DNA of 42,011 bases from Thermomonas sp. (GTDB lineage: Bacteria; Pseudomonadota; Gammaproteobacteria; Xanthomonadales; Xanthomonadaceae). Positions 8,538-18,400 of the stretch are shown here, one piece after another. Within the stretch, counting starts at the first letter, position 1; every line of letters starts with the position of its first letter. The notes beneath the pieces are model-generated. The model was not told the DNA's origin, did not search any database, and worked only from the letters and a program-made list of their open reading frames with translations. The position numbers were made by a program, and so were the translations under genes. The stretch spans positions 1 through 42,011 of the forward strand of contig NZ_JAHRWW010000037.1 in assembly GCF_019104945.1 (NCBI RefSeq), given 5' to 3'.

Positions 8538-9624
8538 GGGCGGCCTCCTCTGGTGCAGCGGTTGTGGCCACTTTGAGCTTGGCCACTAGGGTAAACCGAT
8601 CCATTCTGGTTCTCGGTTCCTGCTGCAGCGGCCCACTCAGCGCAGGCGAGCTCCACTGCGGCGCGCCCTCAAGCTGGCCCACGAGCGCCGCCGCCTGATT
8701 GGATAGCCCAATCAAGGTTAACTGGTCACCGTCGATGGACAGTTTTTCCAGATAGGTACCATCCGGCATGCGCTGCGCCAATGCGTCGATCACTTCCACC
8801 GCTGAGGCGCGGCCATTGCGCTGTTGGGCCAAGTGCGCGCCTCCTTCAACCGCATCCATGATCTGCTGGCGCTGCGCGCTTACACTGCGCGCCTGCGGCT
8901 CACGCTGGCTGATTGTTTTTTGCAGTTCGGCCGCTGCCGCCGCGCGGTTATCCAATAGCTGAGATAGCGCTGCACAGAGAGCGAATACGGCAAGCAGCAG
9001 CAAGCCAAGATTCCATAGCCGCCATGGATTTTTTCGCCGCGCACGCTGCGCCTGCGGTAAAAGGTTGACGCCTAGCGGCCTGCCGCTTTCTGCGGCTAGG
9101 TCCAACCCAGCCAAGGCTAAATCAACACCCGGCCAGCGCGCGGTGGCCGCCGCCAACTGTGCGCGCGGCAATACCACCAGCTCCGCCTGCAATTGACCGT
9201 CCGCACGCGGGTGCAGTACGCGGCCATCGTAGAGGACATCTGCAAGTGCAAACGGCGTTTGCCGCTCTACTTCAAATGTCAGTACATCACGCAGACGCTC
9301 GCGGGCAGCGGCAGGCAGGGTGAGTTCTCGGCGCAGCCCGAGTGATGCAGGCAGCGCCAGCCAGCGTGGCAGGTTCGCGACGCGGCCAGATAGCAGGACG
9401 GCAAGAGGATCACCGCCTTGCGGCAGCGGCAGCGGTAATTCACCTAATGGGTGTAAGCGCTCTTCACGCTGTAGCACGAGTTGCAGAGTCTCGTTTGGGT
9501 GCAGCAGCACGCGGTCTTGGCTCACACCCAGCGTGCGGCGTAGCGAAACCGGCAGCCACTCCAGCAAGCTTCGGCCCCACCATGCAAAAAAACGACGCAG
9601 GTAGGTTGTTGGCATCGTGCTCAC
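8524..9624 (-). CDS. gspL: Type II secretion protein GspL (XpsL)
   Basis: The 366-residue GspL links the cytoplasmic ATPase GspE to the membrane platform. It has an actin-like cytoplasmic region with the family segment TFEVERQTPFALADVLYD (116-133), a membrane helix at about 203-223 after a basic stretch (RARRKNPWR), and a periplasmic PilN/fimbrial-assembly-like domain (DALAQRMPDGTYLEKLSIDG). The start is GTG overlapping the gspK stop (GTGA at 9621-9624). Length and domain order are normal. Confidence 0.92.
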   Translation of the reverse strand: MSTMPTTYLRRFFAWWGRSLLEWLPVSLRRTLGVSQDRVLLHPNETLQLVLQREERLHPLGELPLPLPQGGDPLAVLLSGRVANLPRWLALPASLGLRRELTLPAAARERLRDVLTFEVERQTPFALADVLYDGRVLHPRADGQLQAELVVLPRAQLAAATARWPGVDLALAGLDLAAESGRPLGVNLLPQAQRARRKNPWRLWNLGLLLLAVFALCAALSQLLDNRAAAAAELQKTISQREPQARSVSAQRQQIMDAVEGGAHLAQQRNGRASAVEVIDALAQRMPDGTYLEKLSIDGDQLTLIGLSNQAAALVGQLEGAPQWSSPALSGPLQQEPRTRMDRFTLVAKLKVATTAAPEEAAHATH

Positions 9625-10448
9625 GACCCCACCCTCGTCTGCTGCCAGTGCAGCGTTGTATAAGTTGACCCCGGCAAACCACTTCCCCCTAATCGAATGA
9701 CGGCCGAAAGCCGCGTACCGCGTCCATCGGCAAGCCGGGCCACGCTGTCGATACTATACGTGCCGCTGCCCGAAATCGGCGATGCCTGCGTGCTATCTGC
9801 CGGGCTTTTTTCTGGCAGCCCCATAGCACGCCGTACCACCGCGTCAGCCCAATCCCCATTGGGCTGCGCCTGCCCAGAATACACGGTCAAATGCGTGGCC
9901 GCGGCCGCATACAGCTCGCGCCGCATTCCAAGCACTTGCTGCAACTCCGACACGCTCTCGAACGGAGCATCTTTCGCCCCCCAAGGCAGCCCTTCTGCAG
10001 CATAACTAGGATCTTCTGCACCGCCTGCCGGTTGATTTAGGTGGTCGGGATCGCGCCAGTCCAACACCGCACCCGCCAATTGCGTCGCGCCTTCACGCGG
10101 CTCACCCAGTGCTATGAAAAACGCCTGCAACAAATCGAACGAGGCGGCATTGAGGTCAATTTTGCTGGCTTCATCATGCAGCCGAATGACAATTGCGGCA
10201 TCGGCAAACGTCCATTCGTGGACGCGGCCATCGAGACGCCACTGCTGCGCCGGGTCTTGCTCTAAAAGCTTGGAAACGGCCAGCTCAAGCCCCGCGCGCG
10301 CCGCCTCTTGGCTCACCAGCGCACGTGCCGCGCCATTGCCCTGCATGGATTCGATACGTGCGGTCAGCGCATAGCCTGCCACCAGCATCGATAGCAGCAA
10401 AATGCACCAAAGCACCAATAGCAGGGCGGCTCCACGTATGCGCTGCAT
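9621..10448 (-). CDS. gspK: Type II secretion minor pseudopilin GspK (XpsK)
   Basis: The 275-residue GspK is the largest minor pseudopilin and caps the pseudopilus tip with GspI and GspJ. It has a short leader ending in Gly6 and then a hydrophobic helix (AALLLVLWCILLLSML). As is usual for GspK, the Glu5 of the mature pilin is absent. The helix-hairpin-helix-like region DEASKIDLNAASFDLLQAFF and the acidic DWRDPDHLNQP calcium-site segment are typical. The frame is open 48 codons upstream, but Met 10448 gives the leader and shares TAATG with the gspJ stop. Confidence 0.93.
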   Translation of the reverse strand: MQRIRGAALLLVLWCILLLSMLVAGYALTARIESMQGNGAARALVSQEAARAGLELAVSKLLEQDPAQQWRLDGRVHEWTFADAAIVIRLHDEASKIDLNAASFDLLQAFFIALGEPREGATQLAGAVLDWRDPDHLNQPAGGAEDPSYAAEGLPWGAKDAPFESVSELQQVLGMRRELYAAAATHLTVYSGQAQPNGDWADAVVRRAMGLPEKSPADSTQASPISGSGTYSIDSVARLADGRGTRLSAVIRLGGSGLPGSTYTTLHWQQTRVGS

Positions 10449-11080
10449 TAGGGCGTCCTCTGCATTGCGTTGACGTAATTCCCCGCCAGCGGCAACGTAA
10501 CCAGCACTTGTGGCCACACCTCTTTTTTGTCTTGAATCCGCACCCGCACCTGCAGCGGCAGCGCTTCTGGAAACGGCCACTGCGCCTGCCACGGCGTGAG
10601 TTGACCGTTTTCACCCAGCCCTCGGTATTCAAGCTGCACCGCTTTTGCATTGATCAAAAGCGCCTCAGTAGGGACCGCCGCCGGTAACACTTGCCCACCC
10701 GATAGCGCTTGAAACCCGACCTCCAACACCACCGCATTGCTCTGTTTTTTAATGTGAAAGGTTTGCAGATAGGGGCCACCACGACCGAAATAATCTGGCA
10801 GTTCGGCGACAAAACGCATTGAGGTCGCATCGCCAACAAAGCGGAGTGAACGCCCGGTTTGTTGATCAAACCCAAACACAATGCCCTGCGTGCTGTGTAG
10901 GCGCGCACGCAGCAGCGCCGATACGCTGCGCATCTGTTCATTGTGCTGGCTCAGTGTCTCGCCACGAGCAACGGTGGCTCCTGCTGCGCGCAGCACGCCA
11001 AATACCAGCAGCAGCGCCGCCGCCAGCAAGGAGGTGGCCAGCAATACCTCCAACAGAGAAAAGCCGCGCGCCCGCCGCAT
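10448..11080 (-). CDS. gspJ: Type II secretion minor pseudopilin GspJ (XpsJ)
   Basis: A 210-residue type IV pilin-like protein with the prepilin peptidase site RARG/FSLLEV (cleavage after Gly6, Glu at mature position 5) and a long N-terminal hydrophobic helix. Its C-terminal domain contains YRGLGENGQLTPW, as in GspJ. It forms the pseudopilus tip with GspI and GspK. The gene is joined to its neighbours by TAATG overlaps at both ends. The prepilin peptidase itself is not in the window and must be encoded elsewhere. Confidence 0.92.
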   Translation of the reverse strand: MRRARGFSLLEVLLATSLLAAALLLVFGVLRAAGATVARGETLSQHNEQMRSVSALLRARLHSTQGIVFGFDQQTGRSLRFVGDATSMRFVAELPDYFGRGGPYLQTFHIKKQSNAVVLEVGFQALSGGQVLPAAVPTEALLINAKAVQLEYRGLGENGQLTPWQAQWPFPEALPLQVRVRIQDKKEVWPQVLVTLPLAGNYVNAMQRTP

Positions 11081-11496
11081 TACAGCGCCACGCTTTCAGC
11101 AGGGGGCAAGGCAAGGCGCAGCGAGCTGATCTGCAACTGCTCGCCGATACCGCCATCGCCCCAATGCACCTGCAACTGGACATGCAGCAAACGCGCCGCA
11201 AACGGGTCTTGTATCTGCGGCTGTCGCGGATCGGCCCATGGTTTAACCTCTAGCTGCCAACGGTAGCGGCCATTCTCGAATTGCCCGCTTTCCCGTAACG
11301 GCTTTTGTAGCATCAACAGGTGTTCGTCCAGTAGTGACTGCGCGTAAAGTGCCGCGCGCCCGGCATCACCCGCCTGCCGCACCTGCTTGCTGGCACCTGA
11401 TAGCGTCCCTAGAAGTAGGGTCAACCCTAGCGCCAACAGGCCAAAGGCCACCAAAATCTCAAGCAAGGTAAACCCTGCAGCGCGACGCGGGCTCAT
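11080..11496 (-). CDS. gspI: Type II secretion minor pseudopilin GspI (XpsI)
   Basis: A 138-residue pseudopilin with cleavage site RAAG/FTLLEI (after Gly8, Glu13) followed by a hydrophobic helix. The C-terminal region RYRWQLEVKPWADPRQ is typical of GspI, which nucleates the tip complex. Met 11496 was chosen over an upstream in-frame start at 11544 because it gives a short leader and forms the ATGA overlap with gspH (11493-11496). Confidence 0.92.
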   Translation of the reverse strand: MSPRRAAGFTLLEILVAFGLLALGLTLLLGTLSGASKQVRQAGDAGRAALYAQSLLDEHLLMLQKPLRESGQFENGRYRWQLEVKPWADPRQPQIQDPFAARLLHVQLQVHWGDGGIGEQLQISSLRLALPPAESVAL

Positions 11497-11957
11497 GGCA
11501 TCGCCTGTTGCATACGCTGCACGCGCACTTCGCCAGTAAGCCAAGCCACATTCACGTCCCAGCCGCCACCGTTGGCGGCCAGTCGCACGCGCCCACCACT
11601 TGCGGCACCGTCGGGAAAGAAACGCACCTCGCCCTTCACCGTAGAGTGCTGAAGCTCGCGTGCGCTGGTGAAATCGAGCATTCCGATATCGGGCAACTGG
11701 CCATGCCGCCCGTTTGCCGCCTGCCAGCGCCGTGTCTGCGTATCCAACACGAAGGATTGCGGCCGCCCGCTGCTAATCGCCAGCGCGCGGGTAAAACGCA
11801 ACTGCGCCGCCACCTCTTTTGCTGCGGCCTGCAATTGCGCGCCGCGCAGCCCGCCGGTAAACGCCGCCATCGCCAGCAGCGTGGCCGATGCGATTAGCAC
11901 CAGCACCACCAGCATTTCCAGCAGCGAAAACCCTGCCATTTGGCTGCGCCCACGCAC
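11493..11957 (-). CDS. gspH: Type II secretion minor pseudopilin GspH (XpsH)
   Basis: A 154-residue pseudopilin with leader and cleavage motif MAG/FSLLEM (after Gly9, Glu14), a hydrophobic helix, then the GspH domain (AKEVAAQLRFTRALAISSGRPQ). GspH connects the tip complex to the GspG shaft. The start is taken as GTG 11957, because GAGGAAG lies four bases upstream; the in-frame ATG six codons later would be too far from that site. It is 16 bases downstream of gspG. Confidence 0.92.
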   Translation of the reverse strand: MRGRSQMAGFSLLEMLVVLVLIASATLLAMAAFTGGLRGAQLQAAAKEVAAQLRFTRALAISSGRPQSFVLDTQTRRWQAANGRHGQLPDIGMLDFTSARELQHSTVKGEVRFFPDGAASGGRVRLAANGGGWDVNVAWLTGEVRVQRMQQAMP

Positions 11958-11973
11958 TGCGCTTCCTCAGTGG

Positions 11974-12405
11974 TTATTCAAACTGGATGTCGGCATTGAC
12001 GCTATCGCCGCCTGGCTGGCCGTCGGCACCAAGACTTTGCAGCGTAAACGGCTTGCCCTCACCCGGCATTTTGTACTGGAATGGATGCCCCCACGGATCG
12101 TTGAGGTCCACCGTTTTAGCGTAAGGCCCCAACCAACCCGCCGCGCCACTGGGTGCGGTGACGAGCCCATTCAAATCGCTTGGCAATGTGCCGGTATCCA
12201 TTTTGAACTGCTCGATTTTTTCGGCCAATGTTTGTACCTGCGCCTGCGCAAGTTTGACCTTGGCACGATCACCGCCCCCCAAAATTCGCGACGCAGCGAA
12301 CGCCACGATTCCGCCGATCAGTACCACGACAACGATAATTTCAATCAACGAAAAACCGCGCTGCGCGGCCATCGACGGCAACTGTTTCATTCTGCGATGC
12401 TGCAT
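11974..12405 (-). CDS. gspG: Type II secretion major pseudopilin GspG (XpsG)
   Basis: The 143-residue major pseudopilin has cleavage site AQRG/FSLIEI (after Gly17, Glu22) and a hydrophobic helix. The GspG core follows, with LDLNDPWGHPFQYKMPGE-type segments and a Gly/Asp-rich C-terminal calcium site (SLGADGQPGGDSVNADI). GspG polymerises into the periplasmic piston that pushes substrates toward GspD. ATG 12405 has a strong GGGGAGAG site upstream. The leader is slightly long because of two internal methionines, either of which could be a minor start. Confidence 0.95.
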   Translation of the reverse strand: MQHRRMKQLPSMAAQRGFSLIEIIVVVVLIGGIVAFAASRILGGGDRAKVKLAQAQVQTLAEKIEQFKMDTGTLPSDLNGLVTAPSGAAGWLGPYAKTVDLNDPWGHPFQYKMPGEGKPFTLQSLGADGQPGGDSVNADIQFE

Positions 12406-12434
12406 TCCACTCTCCCCAAAAAATTAAAACTGAA

Positions 12435-13652
12435 CTACCCCACTACATTGGTGAGGTCATAAATAGGTACCAATACGGACAAAATTACCACGCCCACGAC
12501 GGCGGCCAAGAGCAGCGTAATAGCAGGCACCAATGCAGCCAGTAGGCGATCCATTGCGGCCTGGGTTTCTTGCTCAAATGTGTCAGCGGTTTTGAGCAGC
12601 ATGACATCCAGCGCACCCGACTCCTCGCCCACTTGCATCATTTGCAGCGCCAACCTTGGGAAACGTTTGCCTTTGGCCATTGCCAGAGACAGCCCCATCC
12701 CATTTTTAACGTCATCAGCGGCCGCATCCACATCCTCTGCTAACACGCGGTTATCCAGCACATTCCGCGCAATACCCAGCGCCATCAGCAGCGGCACGCC
12801 GTTGCGCAGCAGGGTGCCCAAGGTGCGCGTTAGCCGTGCCGTTTCAAGCTTGGCAAGCAGGCTACCAATGCCTTTTTGCTGCAGCAACCACGCATCCACA
12901 CGCCGCATAAATGCAGCTTCCCGGCGCTTGCGTTCAACCCAAAGCAGCGCCAGCAGCGGCACGGCTAATAGGACGATCCACCAGTTGCGCACAAACTCGC
13001 CCGCGCTCAGTACCAGCTTTGAAAACCACGGCAACTGCGCATCGAGGCTTTCATACATCGCACCAAACTGCGGCACTACATAGCCCAGCAAAAATAGCAG
13101 CGACAGCCCCACCAAAATCAGCAAGATCACCGGATAGATCAACGCATTGATGACCCGCGTGCGGAGTGCGCCTGCACGCTCCAGATAATCCGCCAGCCGC
13201 TGCAGTGTTTCATGCACATTGCCGCCCGCTTCACCCGCACGCACCATGTTCACGTAGAGTCGGCTAAAGCTTCCGTGCTGGCGCTCCAGTGCGGCGGAGA
13301 GTGACGCCCCACCGCGCACCGCATCGCGCACTTCGGTGAGTGTGCGCTTGGCCTGCGCATCGTCTGGAAGCTCTAGCAGAATGGTCAGCGCACGATCCAG
13401 CGGTTGGCCCGCAGCGAGTAGGGTAGCGAGCTGCTGGGTGAGTAGCACTAGATTCCCACCCGTAAAAGGTTTTGGCTTCCACAGTGCACGCCAGTCAAAT
13501 GCGGCGTCCGTCGCCGACGCCTCGCGTGTTTCCACCGGCAAATGGCCTTGCTCCTGCAACCGCAGCGCTACCTCGGCACTGCTCGCCGCTTCCATCTGCC
13601 CTTGCAGCATTTCACCCTGTGCGTTGAGCGCTTTGTAGTGATACTGCGCCAT
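12435..13652 (-). CDS. gspF: Type II secretion inner-membrane platform protein GspF (XpsF)
   Basis: The 405-residue polytopic platform protein has two copies of the T2SSF domain: GGNLVLLTQQLATLLAAGQPLDRAL near 84-108 and TARLTRTLGTLLRNGVPLLMAL near 267-288. Membrane helices lie near residues 170, 222 and 375. GspF sits at the centre of the inner-membrane complex above the GspE hexamer. The start has GAGG just upstream and lies four bases after the gspE stop. Length and repeat structure are normal. Confidence 0.95.
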   Translation of the reverse strand: MAQYHYKALNAQGEMLQGQMEAASSAEVALRLQEQGHLPVETREASATDAAFDWRALWKPKPFTGGNLVLLTQQLATLLAAGQPLDRALTILLELPDDAQAKRTLTEVRDAVRGGASLSAALERQHGSFSRLYVNMVRAGEAGGNVHETLQRLADYLERAGALRTRVINALIYPVILLILVGLSLLFLLGYVVPQFGAMYESLDAQLPWFSKLVLSAGEFVRNWWIVLLAVPLLALLWVERKRREAAFMRRVDAWLLQQKGIGSLLAKLETARLTRTLGTLLRNGVPLLMALGIARNVLDNRVLAEDVDAAADDVKNGMGLSLAMAKGKRFPRLALQMMQVGEESGALDVMLLKTADTFEQETQAAMDRLLAALVPAITLLLAAVVGVVILSVLVPIYDLTNVVG

Positions 13653-13656
13653 TGCC

Positions 13657-15372
13657 TCAGGCGTCCTCGGTCACGCGCAATACTTCTTCGATCGTGGTTT
13701 CACCGCGCAGCGCTTTGATGATGCCCACTTCATACATCGTCACCATCCCCGCTTGGCGGGCCAGCGCTTCGATTTCATCCATCCCCGCATGGCGCATGAT
13801 GGCGCGGCGGATACTGTCATCCATCAACAGCAGTTCCATGATGGTGGTGCGGCCGAGATAACCCGTTGGCGATAGCGCCGATGGCGTGGGGCGGTACAGA
13901 TAAATTTCACCTTGCGGCTGAAACCGGCGCAGGCCAAATTTTTCGATTTCCTCGGGCGAGGCCAGATATTTTTCTGCGTGTTCTGGCTCTAAACGGCGCA
14001 CCAAGCGCTGCGCCAAAATACCGTTGATGGTGGAGGTGAGCAGATAGTCTTCCACCCCCATATCCAGCAAGCGCGTCACGCCACCCGCCGCATTATTGGT
14101 GTGCAATGTTGAAAGCACTAAATGGCCGGTAAGCGCCGATTGAATGGCGATCCGCGCGGTTTCTAAATCGCGCATTTCACCGATCATGATGATGTCAGGG
14201 TCTTGTCGCACAATACTGCGCAGCGCGCTGGCAAAATCCAGCCCAATGGCGGGCTTGGCTTGAATTTGATTGATGCCCTCGATCTGATATTCCACCGGGT
14301 CTTCCACGGTGATGATCTTTACTTTGGACGTATTGAGTTTGGACAGCGCAGTATAAAGCGTCGTGGTTTTGCCCGAGCCAGTGGGGCCGGTGGTCAGCAA
14401 AATGCCATGTGGAAGATCCAGCACCTTTTGCAAGCGCTGCATAAACGCCTCACCAAACCCGAGTTTGGCGAAATCCAACACCACGGTTTCGCGGTCCAGT
14501 AAGCGCATCACCACCGACTCACCGTGCGCAGTGGGCACGGTGCTCACGCGCAGATCAAGCTCTTTGCCCTGCACCCGCACCACGATGCGCCCGTCCTGCG
14601 GCAGGCGACGTTCGGCGATATTGAGCTTGGCCATAATCTTGACGCGGCTGATGATCGCGGCAGTGAGATTACTCGGCGGGCTCTCGCCTTCTTCCAACAC
14701 GCCGTCGATGCGATAGCGCACCTTGAGGCGGGTCTCGAATGGTTCGATATGAATATCCGACGCGCGCAATTCAACGGCGCGTTGAATAATTAGGTTCACC
14801 AACCGGATCACCGGCGCTTCTGAAGCCAAGTCACGCAGATGTTCGATGTCGTCGGGTGCCGACTCGGTCTCAGCGCCTTCGACGATGCTGTCCATCGCGC
14901 TACGCCCGTGACCATGCCAGCGTTCAATCAACTCATCGATTTCCGAACGCAGCGCAACGGCAGGGCGCAGTGGACGCCCACAGGCAAGCCGTACCGCATC
15001 GTGCGTGTACTGTTCCTGCGGATCGGCAAACAGTACATCCACACCCGCGGTATCGGCGGCCACCGGCACCACATGGAACTGCTGCATAAATTTGACGCCC
15101 AAGGCGACGTCATCGGGGGGCAGCTCGGCGGCCTCTTTTGCACTGCGCAGCGGAATGGACAGCGCTTCCGCGCAGGCCTCGGCATGATCACGCTCGGAGA
15201 CAAGGCCAAGCCGCGCCAACAGCAACAGCACGCTGCCGCCGTCTTGCTCTTGCAGTTTACGTACCCGCGTAAGGTCGGCTTCTTTTACTTTGCCGCGTGC
15301 AAGCAGCAGCGCGACGATGCGGGCATCGTCGCTGTCTTCAGTGAAATTGTGCTGGCTTACAACGGCGTTCAC
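13657..15372 (-). CDS. gspE: Type II secretion ATPase GspE (XpsE), lacking the tetracysteine motif
   Basis: The 571-residue hexameric ATPase powers pseudopilus assembly. An N-terminal MshEN/GspL-binding region (about 15-160) precedes the catalytic core with Walker A GPTGSGKT (329-336), the Asp box around 350-360, Walker B-like DIIMIGEMRD (393-402) and the His box STLHTNNA (421-428). Most GspE proteins have a zinc-binding CxxC...CxxC subdomain between the His box region and the GYxGRT motif. Here residues 456-503 contain no cysteine, and the whole protein has only Cys67 and Cys131. The start is GTG 15372 with GGGGAG upstream. It is the first gene of the xps operon. Confidence 0.95.
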   Translation of the reverse strand: MNAVVSQHNFTEDSDDARIVALLLARGKVKEADLTRVRKLQEQDGGSVLLLLARLGLVSERDHAEACAEALSIPLRSAKEAAELPPDDVALGVKFMQQFHVVPVAADTAGVDVLFADPQEQYTHDAVRLACGRPLRPAVALRSEIDELIERWHGHGRSAMDSIVEGAETESAPDDIEHLRDLASEAPVIRLVNLIIQRAVELRASDIHIEPFETRLKVRYRIDGVLEEGESPPSNLTAAIISRVKIMAKLNIAERRLPQDGRIVVRVQGKELDLRVSTVPTAHGESVVMRLLDRETVVLDFAKLGFGEAFMQRLQKVLDLPHGILLTTGPTGSGKTTTLYTALSKLNTSKVKIITVEDPVEYQIEGINQIQAKPAIGLDFASALRSIVRQDPDIIMIGEMRDLETARIAIQSALTGHLVLSTLHTNNAAGGVTRLLDMGVEDYLLTSTINGILAQRLVRRLEPEHAEKYLASPEEIEKFGLRRFQPQGEIYLYRPTPSALSPTGYLGRTTIMELLLMDDSIRRAIMRHAGMDEIEALARQAGMVTMYEVGIIKALRGETTIEEVLRVTEDA

Positions 15373-15395
15373 GCATGCTCCCCATGCCAGTCGGA

Positions 15396-15408
15396 CACCC
15401 TAAGGGTG
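15396..15408 (-). promoter_or_regulatory. Palindrome in the leader upstream of gspE
   Basis: CACCCT-A-AGGGTG is a perfect 6-bp inverted repeat with a one-base centre. It lies 24 bp upstream of the gspE GTG in the 61-bp gap after purL. On the minus strand TTGTCA overlaps its upstream edge and resembles a -35 box, but no convincing -10 follows. It is a candidate operator of the secretion operon by position and symmetry only. Confidence 0.3.
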
Positions 15409-15433
15409 ACAACTTTAGCAGGGGGAGACCCGA

Positions 15434-18400
15434 TCAGCCCAGCCACACCCGTGCATTGCGGAACATCCGCTGCCACGGCGCGTCTTCCGGCCATTCGGAA
15501 GGCGCCCAGCTGAAGTTGCCGCTGCGTAGAGTGCGCTCGGGATGCGGCATCAAGATGGTCACACGGCCGTCACGGCTGGCCACCCCGGCGATACCGTCGG
15601 GCGAGCCGTTCGGGTTGGCCGGGTAGTGGTTCGCCACTTGCCCGCCTTCGCTATAGCGCAGGGCGACATCGACCGCGGCTTGATCCACCGCATTGGCAAA
15701 CACCGCGCGACCTTCGCCGTGGGCCACGGCCACTGGAATACGTGAACCTTCCATCCCTCGCAAGAAGATCGAAGGCGACTGCGCCACTTCCAGTAGGGCC
15801 AAGCGCGCTTCAAACTGTTCACTGGCATTGCGCTGGAAGGTGGGCCAGTGCTCACTGCCCGGAATGATGTCGCGCAGCTGCGCCATCATCTGACAGCCGT
15901 TGCAGATGCCCAGCGCGAAGCTCGACTCACGCGCAAAGAACTGGCTGAACATGTCACGCAGTGCTGGGCGTTCCAAAATCGAGGTGGCCCAGCCGCGCCC
16001 AGCGCCCAATACGTCGCCGTAACTAAAGCCGCCACAGGCCACAAACCCTTGGAAGTCGTTCAGATCAAAGCGCCCGGCAATGAGGTCGCTCATATGCACG
16101 TCATACGCATTAAAGCCCGCACGGTCGAAGGCGTAAGCGGTTTCGATCTGGCTGTTGACGCCCTGCTCGCGCAGGATCGCCACCTTGGGCCGTGCGCCCG
16201 TCGCAATGAACGGTGCAGCGATATCTTCGGCGGCATCGAAGCTCAGCGTGGGCTGCAGGCCAGGGGCATCAAAGCGGCGCAGGCTATCGCGCTCACTGTC
16301 GGCACAGGCCGGGTTGTCGCGTAGCTTCTGCATGGCATGGGTGACTGTCCACCACGCGTCGAACAATTCATCCCAACGCCACTGCGCCAGCACTTCATCA
16401 CCATCGGCAATGCGAATGGTGGCGGCCGTGGTGGGCACCGCGATGCGCTGCGCGCATTCAATCAGGCCATGCTGTGCCACAAGGTCGGCAAACGCGGCAC
16501 GTTCTTCCACCGGCACCTGCACCACCGCGCCCAACTCTTCGTTGAACAGCACGCGCAGTGGGTCATCGATGCGGCTATCACCCCAACCGTTGAGCTGAAT
16601 ATCAAGGCCAAGATGCGAGGCGAACGCCATTTCACACAGCGCAGCAAATACGCCGCCGTCGCTGCGGTCGTGGTAGGCCAGCAGTAGCCCGTCTTCGCGT
16701 GCTTCCTGCACCAGCTCAAACAGCGCACGCAGGCGCTGCGGGTCATCTAAATCTGGCGCATCGCCGCCGAATGCAGGCAGCACGTGGCCGTCGTTGGCTT
16801 CCGGATAGCATTGCGCCAGAATCGAACCGCCCATGCGCTGGCGACCGCCGCCAAGCCCAATCAGCCACAGGTCCGAGTCAATATCGCGGCGCAGCAGGGG
16901 GGTGAGCTGCTTGCGCACATCGAGCACTGGCGCAAATGCGGAGACAATCAGCGACACCGGCGAAACAGACTTCTGCGCGGCCCCGTCGGCCTGCCATTGC
17001 GCCTGCATCGACAGCGAATCTTTGCCTACGGGAATCGACAGTTCCAGCTCGGGGCAAAGCTCCATACCCACGGCTTTAACCGCATCGAATAACCGCGCGT
17101 CTTCGCCCGCGTGGCCAGCCGCGGCCATCCAGTTGGCGGATAGCTTGATGCGATTGAAGGCTTCCAGTGGCGCGGCCATTAAGTTGGTGATTGCCTCACC
17201 CACCGCCATGCGCGCCGAAGCAGCCGCATCCAGCAGCGCCAGCGGGGTGCGCTCACCAATCGCCATCGCTTCACCGGCTTGGCCGTCAAAACCTGCATAG
17301 GTGATTGCACAATCGGCGACGGGTATTTGCCACGGCCCGATCATCTGATCGCGCGCGGTGAGCCCGCCCACAAAGCGGTCGCCGATATTGATTAGGAAGG
17401 ACTTCGCCGCCACCGTAGGATGCGCCAATACGCGCAGCCCGGCCTCGTGCAGTTCGAGGGTATCGGTATCGGCCTGCGGCCACTGCGGCGGCGCTGGATG
17501 CGCGGTGTCGCGGTGCATCTTCGGCGGCTTGCCGAACAGCACGTCCATGGGCAGATCAATAGCCGGCGGTTGGCCTGCGTACCCCACACGCAAATGTTCA
17601 GTACTGGTGGCCGTACCCACAACAGCGAACGGGCAGCGCTCGCGCACGCACAGCGCCTCAAACTCGGCCAAGCGCGACTGCGCCACGCCGAGCACATAGC
17701 GTTCCTGCGATTCGTTGCACCACAGTTGCATCGGCGACAGCGAAGGATCGTCTTTCGGTACTTTGCCTAAATCAATGTCGCCGCCCACGCTGGAATCGTG
17801 CAGCAGTTCGGGAATGGCGTTCGACAAACCGCCCGCACCCACGTCGTGGATACACAGAATGGGGTTGTCATCGCCCAGTGCGACGCAGCAGTCGATCACT
17901 TCCTGCGCGCGCCGCTCCATTTCTGGGTTTTCGCGCTGCACGGATGCAAAGTCAAGGTCTTCGCTGGTATCACCCGACGCCACCGAGCTGGCCGCGCCAC
18001 CGCCCAAGCCAATTAGCATGGCCGGGCCGCCGAGTACGATCACCGCATCGCCATGCGATAGGCGCAGCTTTTCCACCTGCACCCGATCCATCGCGCCAAG
18101 ACCACCGGCCAGCATGATCGGCTTATCGTAAGCGCGGGTCAGGCGGCTTCCATCAGGCAAGCTGCCTTCGTGCAGCTCAAAGCTGCGGAAATAGCCGGTG
18201 AGGTTGGGGCGACCAAATTCGTTATTGAATGCCGCGCCGCCCAAGGGGCCATCGCGCATAATTTCAAAGGCGCTGGCCATGCGTGGATTGAGGCTGCGCG
18301 CAGCTTCCCACGGCTGTGCCAGCCCCGGTATGCGCAAGTGCGACACCGAAAACCCACACAGCCCCGCCTTCGGGCGGCCACCGCGGCCGGTGGCGCCTTC

